64,000 nucleotides of DNA, taken from NCBI RefSeq assembly GCF_900590885.1, contig NZ_UUON01000024.1, positions 372,001 to 436,000 on the forward strand, written 5' to 3'. The translations under genes were made by a program, and so were the position numbers. This stretch comes from Pseudomonas viridiflava (GTDB lineage: Bacteria > Pseudomonadota > Gammaproteobacteria > Pseudomonadales > Pseudomonadaceae). The notes below the pieces were generated by a model. It did no database searches. It saw only the letters and a program-made list of their open reading frames with translations, and had not been told where the DNA came from. Positions 1 to 9,387 of the stretch are shown piece after piece. How positions within the stretch are numbered: position 1 is the stretch's first letter; every line of letters begins with the position of its first letter.

Positions 1-370
1 GCGCGTCGCTGCGGCGCAACGCGGCCAGCGCCACCGCCTGCACCTCCAGGCCCAGGCGCAGCTCGAGCATGTTGCGCACGCTGGCCACCGTGTCCACGTG
101 CAGGCGCAGGCCCTGCTGGGCGTGCTGCTCCAGCACAAAGGTGCCGATGCCGTGGCGCGTCTCCACCAACCCCGAAGCCTGCAATTTGGACAGCGCCTCG
201 CGCACCACCGTACGACTGACGCCATGCTCCAGCACGATGGTGGATTCGGACGGCAGTTTTTCACCGGGCTTCAAGTGCCCGAGCAGGATGCGCTGGGTCA
301 GGTCTTCAACCACACCCTGGGCGAGGTTGTTGGAGCGTTTACGGACGGGGGGTCCACTATCAATCGGCAT
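1..370 (-). CDS. GntR-family regulator, FadR/FCD subfamily (N-terminal part, truncated by window edge)
   Basis: The reading frame opens at an ATG at 370 and runs off the left edge, giving about 123 residues. Residues 10-75 form a GntR winged helix, including GEKLPSEST, VSRTVVREALSKLQASGLV and RHGIGTFV; the LELRLGLEVQAVALAA segment is the usual start of an FCD ligand domain. It is divergent from the glucarate permease and dehydratase genes, so it probably represses them and responds to a sugar acid or its product. Promoter-region sites with the FadR-type pattern support this. Family assignment is firm; the ligand is inferred from context. Confidence 0.88.
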   Translation of the reverse strand, partial: MPIDSGPPVRKRSNNLAQGVVEDLTQRILLGHLKPGEKLPSESTIVLEHGVSRTVVREALSKLQASGLVETRHGIGTFVLEQHAQQGLRLHVDTVASVRNMLELRLGLEVQAVALAALRRSDA

Positions 371-719
371 TGCGACGGGTCCACGGGGCTGAGCTGGTGG
401 GAGCTTAACACCGCGCCAGACAGCTTCGTTTGTGTGGATTAAAAAAACCCTCAACTTGTATGACAACCAACCTTAATCGGTCTTGTCCCAAATATCGCCC
501 TGGCGCTTCCTCCAGAGATTTGCGCTCATTGGCGGCTGTCAAATACCTGCTACAAACCCACTAAACACTAAGCAAATAACCAAATCATCAGACTCGAACA
601 TCGCCTTATAATCACAAAAACACTCAACCCCGATTGCTAAAAAAAGAAAACCACTTGTATGATGTCTATCAACAAAACACGCAAACCCGCATAAAAATAA
701 TCAGGGGGAGTTTTGAATT
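371..719. promoter_or_regulatory. Divergent promoter region with FadR-type operator
   Basis: This AT-rich 349-base gap separates the GntR gene from the permease. A perfect palindrome TTGTATGACAA lies at 456-466, which fits the GntR/FadR pattern of two short arms around a 3-base centre. A related half-matching site, TTGTATGATGT, lies at 655-665, close to the permease start. No other gene is visible. Two spaced sites would allow control of both divergent promoters. Confidence 0.6.
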
Positions 720-2081
720 GTGAACAATTCAAGCCATGCATCTGCTGCTTCAAACAGTGATCCGGTTCTGGCGCGCGCCGTGCGCAAAGTGAAGAGCCAT
801 GTGCTCCCGCTGTTCGTGATCATGTTCATCCTCAACTACATCGACCGGGTCAATATCGGCTTTGTGCGCACGCACATGGAGCATGACCTGGGCATTGGCG
901 CTGCGGCCTATGGCTTTGGCGCCGGGCTGTTCTTCATCGGCTACGCCCTATTCGAAGTGCCCTCCAACATGCTGCTGCAAAAGGTCGGCGCGCGGATCTG
1001 GCTGACCCGCATCATGTTCACCTGGGGCATCGTCGCCACACTGATGGCGTTCATCCAGAACGAAACCCACTTCTACATCCTGCGTTTTCTGCTGGGCGTG
1101 GCCGAAGCCGGTTTCTTCCCCGGGGTGATCTACTACTTCACCCGCTGGCTGCCAGGTGTGGAGCGCGGCAAGGCCATCGCGATTTTCCTCAGCGGCTCGG
1201 CGGTGGCCTCGCTGATCTCCGGCCCACTGTCGGGTGTGCTGTTGCAGATCGAAGGATTTGGCTTCCACGGCTGGCAATGGATGTTCGCCATTGAAGGCCT
1301 GGCCTCGGTGGCCATCGGCTTCTTTGTGTGGTTCTGGCTCGACTCCAAACCCCACGACGCCAAATGGATGACCCGCGAGGAACAGGACGCCCTGGTCGAC
1401 GCCATCGACCAGGAACAACGCGAGCGCGAAGCGCTGACCACGGTAAAACCGACCATCGGCAAGCTGCTCAAAGACCGCCAGATCATGCTGTTTTGCGCCC
1501 TGTACTTTTGCATCCAACTGACGATCTACGCGGCAACGTTCTGGCTGCCGAGCATCATCAAGAAAATGGGCGACTTGAGCGATGTGCAAGTCGGCTTCTT
1601 TAACTCGATCCCTTGGCTGATCTCGATCATCGCCATGTACGCCTTCGCCTCGCTGTCGGGCAAGTTCAAGTTCCAGCAGGCCTGGGTGGCAGCGGCGCTG
1701 TTGATTGCGGCGGCGGGCATGTTCATGTCCACCACTGGCGGGCCGATCTTTGCCTTTGTGGCGATCTGCTTCGCGGCCATCGGGTTCAAGTCGGCGTCGT
1801 CGCTGTTCTGGCCGATCCCTCAGGGCTACCTGGATGTGCGCATCGCCGCGGCGGTGATCGCGTTGATCAACTCCATCGGCAACCTGGGCGGCTTCGTCGC
1901 ACCGACCACCTTCGGCTTTCTGGAACAGACCACCGGTTCGATCCAGGGCGGCCTCTACGGCCTGGCTGGCACCTCGGTGCTGGCGGCAATCCTGGTGTTC
2001 TTCGCCAAGACCGCGCCGTCGGCAGCGCTGGCCGCGCCGAGCCCACAGCCAACGGGCGCCGCCCTCAGCAAACCTCTTTGA
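720..2081 (+). CDS. gudP: MFS transporter, anion:cation symporter type, probable glucarate/galactarate permease
   Basis: The 453-residue protein has about 12 hydrophobic segments and typical ACS-family MFS motifs: the early [10 protein letters not shown] segment after TM1, [18 protein letters not shown] near residue 120 and a central hydrophilic loop around residues 210-245. It should import a sugar acid across the inner membrane by proton symport. The start is a GTG at 720 preceded by an AGGGGGAG Shine-Dalgarno at 703-709. The gene lies 19 bases upstream of gudD, which implies one transcript and suggests D-glucarate or galactarate as substrate. By sequence alone it could carry another carboxylate. 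Confidence 0.8.
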   Translation: MNNSSHASAASNSDPVLARAVRKVKSHVLPLFVIMFILNYIDRVNIGFVRTHMEHDLGIGAAAYGFGAGLFFIGYALFEVPSNMLLQKVGARIWLTRIMFTWGIVATLMAFIQNETHFYILRFLLGVAEAGFFPGVIYYFTRWLPGVERGKAIAIFLSGSAVASLISGPLSGVLLQIEGFGFHGWQWMFAIEGLASVAIGFFVWFWLDSKPHDAKWMTREEQDALVDAIDQEQREREALTTVKPTIGKLLKDRQIMLFCALYFCIQLTIYAATFWLPSIIKKMGDLSDVQVGFFNSIPWLISIIAMYAFASLSGKFKFQQAWVAAALLIAAAGMFMSTTGGPIFAFVAICFAAIGFKSASSLFWPIPQGYLDVRIAAAVIALINSIGNLGGFVAPTTFGFLEQTTGSIQGGLYGLAGTSVLAAILVFFAKTAPSAALAAPSPQPTGAALSKPL

Positions 2082-2100
2082 GCTTATTCAGGAACCTGCC

Positions 2101-3426
2101 ATGACTACTCCAATCGTTACGCACTTCCAGGTCATCCCGGTGGCCGGCCACGACAGCATGCTGCTCAACCTGAGCGGCGCCCATGGGCCGTACTTCACGC
2201 GCAACATCGTCATCCTCAAGGACAGCAGCGGCAACACCGGCGTCGGTGAAGTGCCCGGCGGCGAACGCATCCGCGAAACCCTGGAAGACGCGCGCAGCCT
2301 GGTGATCGGCCAACCGATCGGCCAATACCAGCGCATCCTCAACCAGATGCGCAGCACCTTCGCCTCGCGGGATTCTGCCGGTCGTGGCCTGCAAACCTTT
2401 GACCTGCGCATCACCATCCATGCCGTCACCGCCATGGAAGCCGCGCTGCTCGACCTGCTGGGGCAGTTCCTCGAAGTACCGGTGGCCGCCTTGCTCGGTG
2501 AAGGCCAGCAGCGCGATGCGGTGAAAATGCTCGGCTACCTGTTCTATGTCGGCGACCGCAGCGCCACCGACCTGGCTTACCGCAACGAAGCCGACGCCGA
2601 CGACGACTGGTTCCGCCTGCGCCATGAAACGGCCCTGACTCCAGAAGCCGTGGTGCGTCTGGCCGAAGCCGCCAAAGCCAAATATGGCTTCAACGACTTC
2701 AAGCTCAAGGGCGGCGTGTTGAGCGGCGATGCCGAAATCGAAGCCGTCACCGCCCTGGCCGAACGCTTCCCCGATGCACGCATCACCCTCGACCCGAACG
2801 GCGCCTGGTCGCTGAAAGAAGCCATCCGCCTGTGCCGTGATCAGCACCACGTGCTGGCCTACGCCGAAGACCCGTGCGGCGCCGAGAACGGCTACTCGGG
2901 CCGCGAAGTCATGGCCGAGTTCCGCCGCGCCACAGGCCTTAAAACCGCCACCAACATGATCGCCACCGACTGGCGCGAAATGGGCCACGCGATCCAGCTG
3001 CAATCGGTGGACATCCCGCTGGCCGACCCCCACTTCTGGACCATGCAAGGCTCGGTACGCGTGGCGCAGATGTGCAATGAGTGGGGCCTCACCTGGGGCT
3101 CACACTCCAACAACCACTTCGATATTTCCCTGGCGATGTTCACCCAGGTAGCCGCCGCCGCGCCCGGCGACATCACCGCCATTGACACCCACTGGATCTG
3201 GCAGGACGGCCAGCGCCTGACCCGCGAACCGCTGAAAATCGAAGGCGGCTATGTGAAGGTACCGGCCAAGCCCGGCCTGGGCGTGGACATCGACATGGAC
3301 GCCGTGGCCCAGGCCCACGAACTGTACAAAGGCATGGGCCTCGGCGCACGGGACGACAGCGTGGCGATGCAGTTTCTGATTCCGGGCTGGCGCTTCAATA
3401 ACAAGCAACCCTGTTTGGTACGGTGA
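2101..3426 (+). CDS. gudD: Glucarate dehydratase
   Basis: The 441-residue enolase-superfamily enzyme dehydrates D-glucarate (and usually L-idarate) to 5-keto-4-deoxy-D-glucarate. Visible hallmarks are FKLKGG near 200 (catalytic lysines), LDPNGAW near 230 and EDPCG near 259 (Mg ligands), the ATNMIATDW segment near 285, and the HSNNHFDIS segment near 338 carrying the catalytic histidine. Length matches the family. An AGGAA Shine-Dalgarno precedes the ATG. It follows the permease with a 19-base gap, and an intrinsic terminator follows about 60 bases after the stop. Downstream enzymes of the glucarate pathway are not in the window. Confidence 0.95.
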   Translation: MTTPIVTHFQVIPVAGHDSMLLNLSGAHGPYFTRNIVILKDSSGNTGVGEVPGGERIRETLEDARSLVIGQPIGQYQRILNQMRSTFASRDSAGRGLQTFDLRITIHAVTAMEAALLDLLGQFLEVPVAALLGEGQQRDAVKMLGYLFYVGDRSATDLAYRNEADADDDWFRLRHETALTPEAVVRLAEAAKAKYGFNDFKLKGGVLSGDAEIEAVTALAERFPDARITLDPNGAWSLKEAIRLCRDQHHVLAYAEDPCGAENGYSGREVMAEFRRATGLKTATNMIATDWREMGHAIQLQSVDIPLADPHFWTMQGSVRVAQMCNEWGLTWGSHSNNHFDISLAMFTQVAAAAPGDITAIDTHWIWQDGQRLTREPLKIEGGYVKVPAKPGLGVDIDMDAVAQAHELYKGMGLGARDDSVAMQFLIPGWRFNNKQPCLVR

Positions 3427-3484
3427 CCCAGGCACTGACGGACCGCGCCCCCGCAGGGGCGCCTTGAATATCAGGGTTTACCGG

Positions 3485-3862
3485 CTACTGCCCGCTTTTT
3501 ACGCGGGCAGGTTTTTTCAGCGCCGTGGCAGCAATCGGTTGCACGGTCAGCTCCACACCTAACGCCAGCATCAGCTTCTGGATGGTTTCATAGCGTGTTT
3601 TGGAGCCGCCTTTAAGGGTTTTGTACAAACTCTCCCGATTAACCCCCGCCGCCTCGGCCACCTTGTTCACACCCTGGGCCTTGGCAACCTCCGCAAGCGC
3701 CTTCATCAGTATTTGAGGGTCCTGGGACTTCATGCTTTGCGCCAGGTAAGCGCTGATGGTTTCCGGACTGTCCAGAAAGCGCGAAGCTTCGTAGACCTGG
3801 GTACCGGATGTATCAAGATCGAGGATCGGCATGTCCTCGGGTTTGAATTTCGATTCACTCAT
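3485..3862 (-). CDS. Antitoxin with XRE-type helix-turn-helix (addiction-module antidote family)
   Basis: The 125-residue protein carries a Cro/XRE-like helix-turn-helix at about residues 55-110, including MKALAEVAKAQGVNKVAEA and NRESLYKTLKGG. This is the profile of the putative addiction-module antidote family that pairs with RelE/HigB-like killers. It starts one base after the toxin stop codon, so the two genes are translationally linked in the toxin-first order typical of higBA-like loci. It should bind and neutralise the toxin and repress its own promoter. Its last codons overlap the gudD terminator hairpin. Confidence 0.88.
   Translation of the reverse strand: MSESKFKPEDMPILDLDTSGTQVYEASRFLDSPETISAYLAQSMKSQDPQILMKALAEVAKAQGVNKVAEAAGVNRESLYKTLKGGSKTRYETIQKLMLALGVELTVQPIAATALKKPARVKSGQ
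3488..3517 (+). terminator. Rho-independent terminator of the gud operon
   Basis: CTGCCCGC (3488-3495) and GCGGGCAG (3503-3510) form a perfect 8-bp stem with a 7-base loop, followed by GTTTTTTC on the plus strand. The hairpin lies inside the last codons of the convergent antitoxin gene, so it serves as both coding sequence and terminator. Confidence 0.75.
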
Positions 3863-3863
3863 T

Positions 3864-4166
3864 TCACTGACCTCTCAGGGCATCGAGAATCTCTTTTGCC
3901 CGTTTGATTCCTCTGTTCTGATCGGTTTTATCACTGCCCCACAGCATCAGGTAAGCAGTGAGGCCCGCGCGTACAAAATAGATCCTGTAGCCAGGCCCGA
4001 CAAAAACACGCATTTCACTCACCCCGTCGCCTACGGGCTCACAGTCTCCAAAGTTGTTTTCCTCGGCTCGGTCCAGCCGAGTCAGAACAGCGGTTTTCCC
4101 CCAAATGTCCTTCATACCGTCGAGCCATGTATCAAACTCCGGCGTCCTGCCGATCGTATTGGTCAC
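3864..4166 (-). CDS. RelE/HigB-like toxin (addiction-module killer family)
   Basis: The 100-residue protein fits the ParE/RelE toxin fold: FDTWLDGMKD at the N terminus, LDRAEENNFGD in the middle, MRVFVGPGYRIYFVRAG in the core strands and an IKRAKEIL helix at the end. Such toxins usually cleave mRNA on the ribosome. The start is a GTG at 4166; no strong Shine-Dalgarno is visible, so a slightly different start is possible. It is the first gene of the pair with the antitoxin downstream. Confidence 0.87.
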   Translation of the reverse strand: MTNTIGRTPEFDTWLDGMKDIWGKTAVLTRLDRAEENNFGDCEPVGDGVSEMRVFVGPGYRIYFVRAGLTAYLMLWGSDKTDQNRGIKRAKEILDALRGQ

Positions 4167-4305
4167 AGAGTCACTTGTAGCCTACTGGCTACTCCTTATA
4201 GATACCAGTGAATTTTCAGCTCTGGAAAGATCCAGTAGAAAAAACCCTAGCCCAGCACCCGCAGAAGCAGCCTATCGATACTATTAGCGCTTGTTTCCCT
4301 CGCGT

Positions 4306-5220
4306 TCAAAGCGCCCGATCAAACAACGGCGTCACGTCATACCGCTGCTTCAACATCTGCGCATCCACCAGAAAATCCGCGGTGGCCTGGGCCTCGCTCA
4401 CAATCGTCGGTGAGATCGGCAGCACCTTGATCGCATCGCGCTTGAACCACACCTTGGCGATTTCCGGCGCAGACTGGTTGGCCTTCGACCAGGCCTCGGC
4501 GTATTCATCCACGTGGCTGTTGCTCCACACGCGGGCGCGGGTCAGGCGGGCGATAAAGTCTTTGATGATCGCGCTTTTCTGCGCCAGCGCCGGCTCATAC
4601 GCGACGATGTAGGTGGGCGCGCTCATCAGGCCCTTGGCATTGCGGATCAGCGTGCTGCCTTCTTTTTCCTGTAGCGACACGTAGGGTTCCCAAGTGCCGA
4701 AGGCGTCGATGTCGCCCTGGGTCAGCGCCAGGCTGGCCTCGGCGGGCAGCAGGTATTTGAAGGTTACGCTGCTGCGCGGCACGCCGGCTTCATCCAGGGC
4801 CTTGTACGCGAGTTGCTGGCTCCACGAACCGTTCCAGATCGCCACGGTTTTGCCTTTGAGGTCGGCCACCGAATGAATGCCCTTGCGCGCCACAATGCCG
4901 ACGCCGTCGAGGCTGGTCTGGGTGCTGGCCACCACCTTCACCGGCGCGCCGTTGGCGGCCAGGCTGATCACCGGCGTGTCGCCAACGATGCCCACGTCCA
5001 GCGCGCCACTCGCGACGGCCGAGGCCACCGGCGAGCCGGTGTTGAAACGTTTGAAATCGATCTTGTAGGGCAAGTCTTTCAGCTCGCCCGACAGCTCCAG
5101 CACGATGCGGTTGGAGAAGAACTGGTCGCCCACCGTGAGGGTCAAGGGCTCTGCTGCCCAAGCGGAAGGGATGAAGGCAGTGAGCGCGAGCACGGCGAGC
5201 AGATTACGGCGATTGATCAT
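4306..5220 (-). CDS. Periplasmic binding protein of aliphatic sulfonate/nitrate type (SsuA-like), orphan
   Basis: The start at 5220 (MINRRNLL) gives about 304 residues with a clean signal peptide (NLLAVLALTAFIPSAWAA). The mature protein is an SsuA/TauA-type substrate-binding protein: NTGSPVASAVASGALDVGIVGDTP, GVGIVARKG and GDIDAFGTWEPYV are characteristic. An alternative start 33 bases upstream would place extra residues before the signal peptide. No permease or ATPase gene lies beside it, so it must use components encoded elsewhere. It is divergent from a flavoprotein of the acyl-CoA dehydrogenase fold, which suggests sulfonate or organosulfur acquisition; the ligand itself cannot be read from sequence. 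Confidence 0.85.
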   Translation of the reverse strand: MINRRNLLAVLALTAFIPSAWAAEPLTLTVGDQFFSNRIVLELSGELKDLPYKIDFKRFNTGSPVASAVASGALDVGIVGDTPVISLAANGAPVKVVASTQTSLDGVGIVARKGIHSVADLKGKTVAIWNGSWSQQLAYKALDEAGVPRSSVTFKYLLPAEASLALTQGDIDAFGTWEPYVSLQEKEGSTLIRNAKGLMSAPTYIVAYEPALAQKSAIIKDFIARLTRARVWSNSHVDEYAEAWSKANQSAPEIAKVWFKRDAIKVLPISPTIVSEAQATADFLVDAQMLKQRYDVTPLFDRAL

Positions 5221-5461
5221 GGGGAAGATCCACAGAATTAATGGCTGACTCAACCATCTGTGGGCGTGCAGTCTGGTCGTTTGGCGTAGAAGCTATCGCA
5301 ATAAAAGGCCCGGGTTTAATACTGTTCGGCACTATGGATAGAACCGCCGTGCAGCTCGATAGCTATTTTTCGTATTAAAAACTTCGCCGCCCCTGGGTTA
5401 GGGTGGCGTCACCAGACCACTGGACCCCAGCACCTGAACCACTTTCTGCAAGGTCCATTGC

Positions 5462-6703
5462 ATGTCGACTCTCGCTTTGAACATCTGGGGCGCACCGCCG
5501 TCCGAGCGCTATGAACACCTGGCCGCGCCGTTTCGCCCGCTGTTTGCGCAGATCCTCGCGCAGGCCGCCGAGGCGGATCAAACCCGCGCCAGCCTGGCCG
5601 AGGCCATACAACAACTGAACGCACTGGGCTTACCGCGCTGGCGTTTGCCGGCCAGTTACGGCGGCCACGACGCCACTTTGGTGGAACTGCTGAGCTTGCT
5701 CACCGAATTGTCGGCCGCCGACTCCAACATTACCCAGGCCCTGCGCGGGCACTTCGGCTTTTGCGAAGACGTGCTCAGCGCCAAGGACCTCGACTGGCGC
5801 GCCAAGTGGCTCGACCGCCTCGGCCAGGGCGCCCTGCTCTCCCCCGGCAGCACCGAAGTCGGCACCCAGGCCCGTGGCGATTTCGGCACCCGCCTGCACC
5901 GCGACGCAGCCGGAAGCTTGCGCATCAGCGGCAAAAAGTTCTACACCACCGGCGCGCTCTACAGCGACCTGATCAACACCATCGCCACCGGTGAAGACGG
6001 CACGGTGTACAGCGTGGTGGTCGACCTCAAGGCCCCCGGCGTGCAGATCGTCGACGACTGGAATGGCTTCGGCCAACGCCTCACCGCCAGCGGCACCTGC
6101 GTGTTCGAGAATGCGCCGGTGATGGACAACGACGTTCGCCCCACCCAGCAGCGCTTCGGCCATGGCCAATCGTTCTTCCAGCTCTACCACCTCAGCACCC
6201 TCGCCGGCATCGCCCGTCGCGCGGCCTTGAGTGGCGCCGAAGAACTCAAGCAACGCGCGCGCACCTTCACCACCGGCAACGCCGACACCGCAGGCCAGGA
6301 CGTGCAACTGCTGCAAGTGATCGGCGAAGTCGCCAGCCAGGCCTACGCCGCCCAGGCCATCGCCCAACAAGCGGCCCGGCGCCTGGAGCAAACAGCGCAG
6401 TATGTGATCGGCCATGAGCAGCCGCTGCAGGATGACGACCCACACGTGGCCCTGGCGGAACTGGAAGTGTGCCTGGCGGTGAATCCAGTGGTGGACGCCA
6501 CCCTCGCGGCGACCACCGCACTGTTCGATGCACTGGGCGCCAGTGCCACGGCCAGCGACAAGGCGCTGGATCGCCTGTGGCGCAATGCGCGGACGTTGGC
6601 GAACCACAACCCGCGGGTGTACAAGTCGCGGATTGTGGGCAATTACCTGGTCAATGGGCTGTTGCCACCGGCGCAGTGGCGAGTAGGCGTCGCCAAAAGC
6701 TGA
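5462..6703 (+). CDS. Acyl-CoA dehydrogenase-fold flavoprotein, possible desulfurising monooxygenase (DszC/SfnB-like)
   Basis: The 413-residue protein has the N-terminal helical domain (LGLPRWRLPASYGGHDAT, near 55-75), a central flavin-binding region (LLSPGSTEVGT and ISGKKFYTTGALYSD, around 125-165) and a C-terminal helical bundle. The KFYTTGA pattern is shared with DszC/SfnB-type monooxygenase relatives in sulfur-source scavenging rather than with fatty-acid beta-oxidation enzymes. It is divergently transcribed from the SsuA-like binding protein, which fits a sulfur-starvation role. No flavin reductase is adjacent. The assignment to sulfur metabolism is inferred. Confidence 0.78.
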   Translation: MSTLALNIWGAPPSERYEHLAAPFRPLFAQILAQAAEADQTRASLAEAIQQLNALGLPRWRLPASYGGHDATLVELLSLLTELSAADSNITQALRGHFGFCEDVLSAKDLDWRAKWLDRLGQGALLSPGSTEVGTQARGDFGTRLHRDAAGSLRISGKKFYTTGALYSDLINTIATGEDGTVYSVVVDLKAPGVQIVDDWNGFGQRLTASGTCVFENAPVMDNDVRPTQQRFGHGQSFFQLYHLSTLAGIARRAALSGAEELKQRARTFTTGNADTAGQDVQLLQVIGEVASQAYAAQAIAQQAARRLEQTAQYVIGHEQPLQDDDPHVALAELEVCLAVNPVVDATLAATTALFDALGASATASDKALDRLWRNARTLANHNPRVYKSRIVGNYLVNGLLPPAQWRVGVAKS

Positions 6704-6718
6704 AATCTCAATGACACA

Positions 6719-6754
6719 ACACAGGGCAAGCCCCCTCCCACAGTTGCCCTGTGT
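6719..6754. terminator. Convergent-gene hairpin containing a REP-like core
   Basis: ACACAGGGCAA (6719-6729) and TTGCCCTGTGT (6744-6754) are perfect 11-base inverted repeats. The loop carries GCCCCCTCCCACAG, the reverse of the common fluorescens-group GTGGGAGGG repeat. It lies between converging genes and has no T-run, so it is either a REP singlet or a weak bidirectional terminator. Confidence 0.5.
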
Positions 6755-6770
6755 AGGATTTGAGAGCGTT

Positions 6771-7922
6771 TTACTGGCTGACAAACGCCACCACCCGCTC
6801 CAGCATCCGGTCACACGCCTCCAACTGCTCCACGCTGATAAATTCATCCGGCTTGTGCCCCTGCTCCATGCTCCCCGGGCCGCACACCACCGTGGGAATC
6901 CCCGCCTGGTCAAACAGCCCGCCCTCGGTGCCAAACGCCACGGTGCCAAACTCCTGCGAGCCACAAAACTGCGCGACCCACTGCGCAGCCTGGCTCTCCA
7001 GTGACGTGGCCAACCCCGGGTAACTGGACAACTCACTGATGCTGATCGCCGACTGGTCACTCACCGCCTGCATCGCCGGCAGCAAGGTCTGCTCGGCGTA
7101 GTCGCGCAATTGCTGCGCCACCTGCCAAGGGTCTTGGGCCGGCAGTGCGCGCACTTCAAAATCAAAGGTGCAATTCTGCGGCACGATGTTGAGTGCCTTG
7201 CCGCCCGTGACCAAACCGGTTTGCACCGTGGAAAACGGTGGGTCGAAGCGCTCGTCCAGATGCTGAGGCGCCTTGAGCCCATCGCCGATGCGCACCAGCT
7301 CACCGATCAAGCGCGCGGCGTATTCAATCGCGTTGACGCCCGCAGGCGCATAGGCCGAATGGCAGGCCGCGCCATGCACGTCACAGCGCATCGCCAACTT
7401 GCCTTTGTGACCGAGCACCGGCTTGAGTTCGGTGGGCTCGCCGATCACACACAGCAACGGCTTGACCGCTTGCCCATGAAAGCGCTCGATCAGCGAGCGC
7501 ACGCCCAGGCACCCGACCTCTTCGTCATACGACAGCGCGATATGCACCGGCATGCGCAACGGCGCCTGCACCAGCGCCGGCACGCAGGCCAGCACGCAGG
7601 CGATATAACCCTTCATGTCCGCCGTGCCGCGCCCATACAGGTTGCCGCCCTTCTGCGTCAGTTCAAACGGCGCCACGCTCCAGCGCTGGCCGTCCACCGG
7701 CACCACGTCGGTATGCCCGGACAGCACGATGCCCGGCACGTCGGCCGGGCCGATGGTCGCCAGCAGGTTGGCCTTGCTCTTGTGTTCGTTGTATACCAGC
7801 TCGCAGGCCACGCCGTGGCCCTGCAGGTAGGTGCGCACAAAGTCGATCAAGGCCAGGTTGGATTCGCGGCTGGTGGTGTCAAAGCGCACCAGTTGCGCGA
7901 GCAACTCGCGGCTGCTGCTCAT
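6771..7922 (-). CDS. M20-family deacylase, acetylornithine deacetylase (ArgE)-like
   Basis: The 383-residue zinc hydrolase shows the M20 signatures: SGHTDVVPVDGQ near 68 (metal-binding His/Asp), GRGTADMKG near 95, YDEEVGCLG near 132 (catalytic Glu pair), GEPTELKPV near 160, and a C-terminal HKPDEF segment. Sequence is ArgE-like, but the setting is a catabolic operon rather than arginine genes, so it may remove an acyl or carbamoyl group from an N-substituted amino acid. Its ATG overlaps the stop of the DUF1028 gene (ATGA), giving translational coupling. It is the last gene of the operon. Confidence 0.88.
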   Translation of the reverse strand: MSSSRELLAQLVRFDTTSRESNLALIDFVRTYLQGHGVACELVYNEHKSKANLLATIGPADVPGIVLSGHTDVVPVDGQRWSVAPFELTQKGGNLYGRGTADMKGYIACVLACVPALVQAPLRMPVHIALSYDEEVGCLGVRSLIERFHGQAVKPLLCVIGEPTELKPVLGHKGKLAMRCDVHGAACHSAYAPAGVNAIEYAARLIGELVRIGDGLKAPQHLDERFDPPFSTVQTGLVTGGKALNIVPQNCTFDFEVRALPAQDPWQVAQQLRDYAEQTLLPAMQAVSDQSAISISELSSYPGLATSLESQAAQWVAQFCGSQEFGTVAFGTEGGLFDQAGIPTVVCGPGSMEQGHKPDEFISVEQLEACDRMLERVVAFVSQ

Positions 7923-8593
7923 CGGTCATCTCCCGGCACCGCATAGCCAGGGGCGATCTGCGGGTTGAGCGCGCGGTCGATGTAGTCCTGCAACTGCGGG
8001 CGATAGGCCTGCCAGAGTCGGTCGAGGGCGCCAATCGGGTCTTCGTCGGCCCAATCCACGCGCAGATTGACGATGGGCCACGGCAGCGCATCCACCACCA
8101 CCAACGCCGCCGAATGCACCGGGCCCGCCTCACCACCGCCGGCCACGCCGGCCTGCATCGCCGCCAACAGGCGGTCGGCAAGGTGCCCCGAGGCGTGTTC
8201 AAACGCGTGCACCATGGCCTCGATCACACCGGGGTTGGCGAGCATATTCCCCGCCGCCACGCACTGCTCTCCACTCACGGCAGTGTGAATGCCCAAGGTT
8301 TGCGCGCCGCTGAAATGCGCAGTGCGGCCCTGACTATCAATCACGGTCACTTGGCGATACTGACTGTGATCCTGCGCAACCAAGGTCGCCAGGGCCTCAC
8401 TCGGCGCCATGCCCTGCTCGAGCAGATCCAGCACCTGCGGCCCCAGGCTCGGCAAAGTGATGTTCTGCGACGCCACCGCGCCCACTCCGGCGCGCAGCCA
8501 TGGGCAGCGCGCGCCGACGGCAATGCTCGACGAGCTGATCGCAATACCCAGCTGGCCGGTTTCGGCGCAACGGGCCACAACGGAAAAAGTCAT
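7919..8593 (-). CDS. DUF1028 family protein (Ntn-hydrolase-like)
   Basis: The 224-residue protein begins MTFSVVARCAETGQLGIAIS and continues with VGARCPWLRAGVGAVASQN and GNMLANPGVIEAM, which are hallmarks of DUF1028. Families of this kind are often encoded beside RidA, M20 peptidases and amino-acid transporters; all three occur in this island. Biochemical function is not established. A GGAG Shine-Dalgarno lies 8 bases before the ATG at 8593. The stop codon overlaps the start of the ArgE-like gene, so the two products are probably made together. Confidence 0.87.
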   Translation of the reverse strand: MTFSVVARCAETGQLGIAISSSSIAVGARCPWLRAGVGAVASQNITLPSLGPQVLDLLEQGMAPSEALATLVAQDHSQYRQVTVIDSQGRTAHFSGAQTLGIHTAVSGEQCVAAGNMLANPGVIEAMVHAFEHASGHLADRLLAAMQAGVAGGGEAGPVHSAALVVVDALPWPIVNLRVDWADEDPIGALDRLWQAYRPQLQDYIDRALNPQIAPGYAVPGDDR

Positions 8594-8603
8594 AGGGCGC
8601 TCC

Positions 8604-9335
8604 TCAATCGAGTACCGAAGGGTCGGCGTCGATCATCAACTGCTTCATTTCTTCAAAATGCCGGAGGGAGAAATCCACGATGCCTTCCCAGCCCCGCGCG
8701 GTTTTCTCCGCCACTTCATCGGACAACACCCGCAGCGGCTGCCCGGTGGACCACGCCGTGACGAGGATCTGGCAGGAGCGTTCCAGGGTCCAGATGTCAT
8801 CAAAGGCTTCGCCAATCGACGGCGCCGTGACCATCACGCCATGGTTGCCCATCAGCAAGCGGCTCTTGCCATCAAGCAGCCCGGCCAGGCGCGCGCCTTC
8901 GGCCTCGGTGTCGGCCATGCCGCCGTAGAGTTCGTCCACCGCCACGCGGTTGAAGTAGCGCGCGGTGTTCTGGTCAATCGGCGGGATATGCGGCGTGGCC
9001 AGGCACGCCACGGCGGTGGTGTAGACCGGGTGCAGGTGCAGCACCGCGCGGGTTTGCGGCAGCAACCGGTGGATCTGCCCGTGGATCGACCAGGCGGTCG
9101 AATCCACATCGGGATGGTCGGCCGCGCAGGGATCGTCGGCGTTCAACAACAGCAAGTCACTGGCGCGGATCCGCGAGAAGTGCTTCCACTTCGGGTTGAG
9201 CAAAAACTGTTTGCCGTCGGCCGACACCGCCGCGCTGAAGTGGTTGGCCACCGCTTCGTGCATGCCCAGGTGGGCGATGATGCGAAAGGTCGCCGCCAGG
9301 TCGATGCGCGTCTGTTCTTCGTGGGATAACGCCAT
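8604..9335 (-). CDS. Class II aldolase/adducin-domain protein
   Basis: The start at 9335 (MALSHEEQ) is chosen because GGAG lies 9 bases upstream; an earlier ATG at 9383 lacks support. The 243-residue protein has the aldolase II metal site: HLHPVYTTA near 110 with paired histidines, and MGNHGVMV near 175 with a third histidine, plus NHFS near the N terminus. These zinc enzymes cleave or decarboxylate hydroxy acids, sugar phosphates or related aldols. The gene is 10 bases from the DUF1028 gene and belongs to the same operon. Substrate unknown. Confidence 0.87.
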   Translation of the reverse strand: MALSHEEQTRIDLAATFRIIAHLGMHEAVANHFSAAVSADGKQFLLNPKWKHFSRIRASDLLLLNADDPCAADHPDVDSTAWSIHGQIHRLLPQTRAVLHLHPVYTTAVACLATPHIPPIDQNTARYFNRVAVDELYGGMADTEAEGARLAGLLDGKSRLLMGNHGVMVTAPSIGEAFDDIWTLERSCQILVTAWSTGQPLRVLSDEVAEKTARGWEGIVDFSLRHFEEMKQLMIDADPSVLD

Positions 9336-9387
9336 GAAGCTTACTCCGCAAGGCGTGGCCGCAGCGGGCTGCGGCGCACGCAATCAA

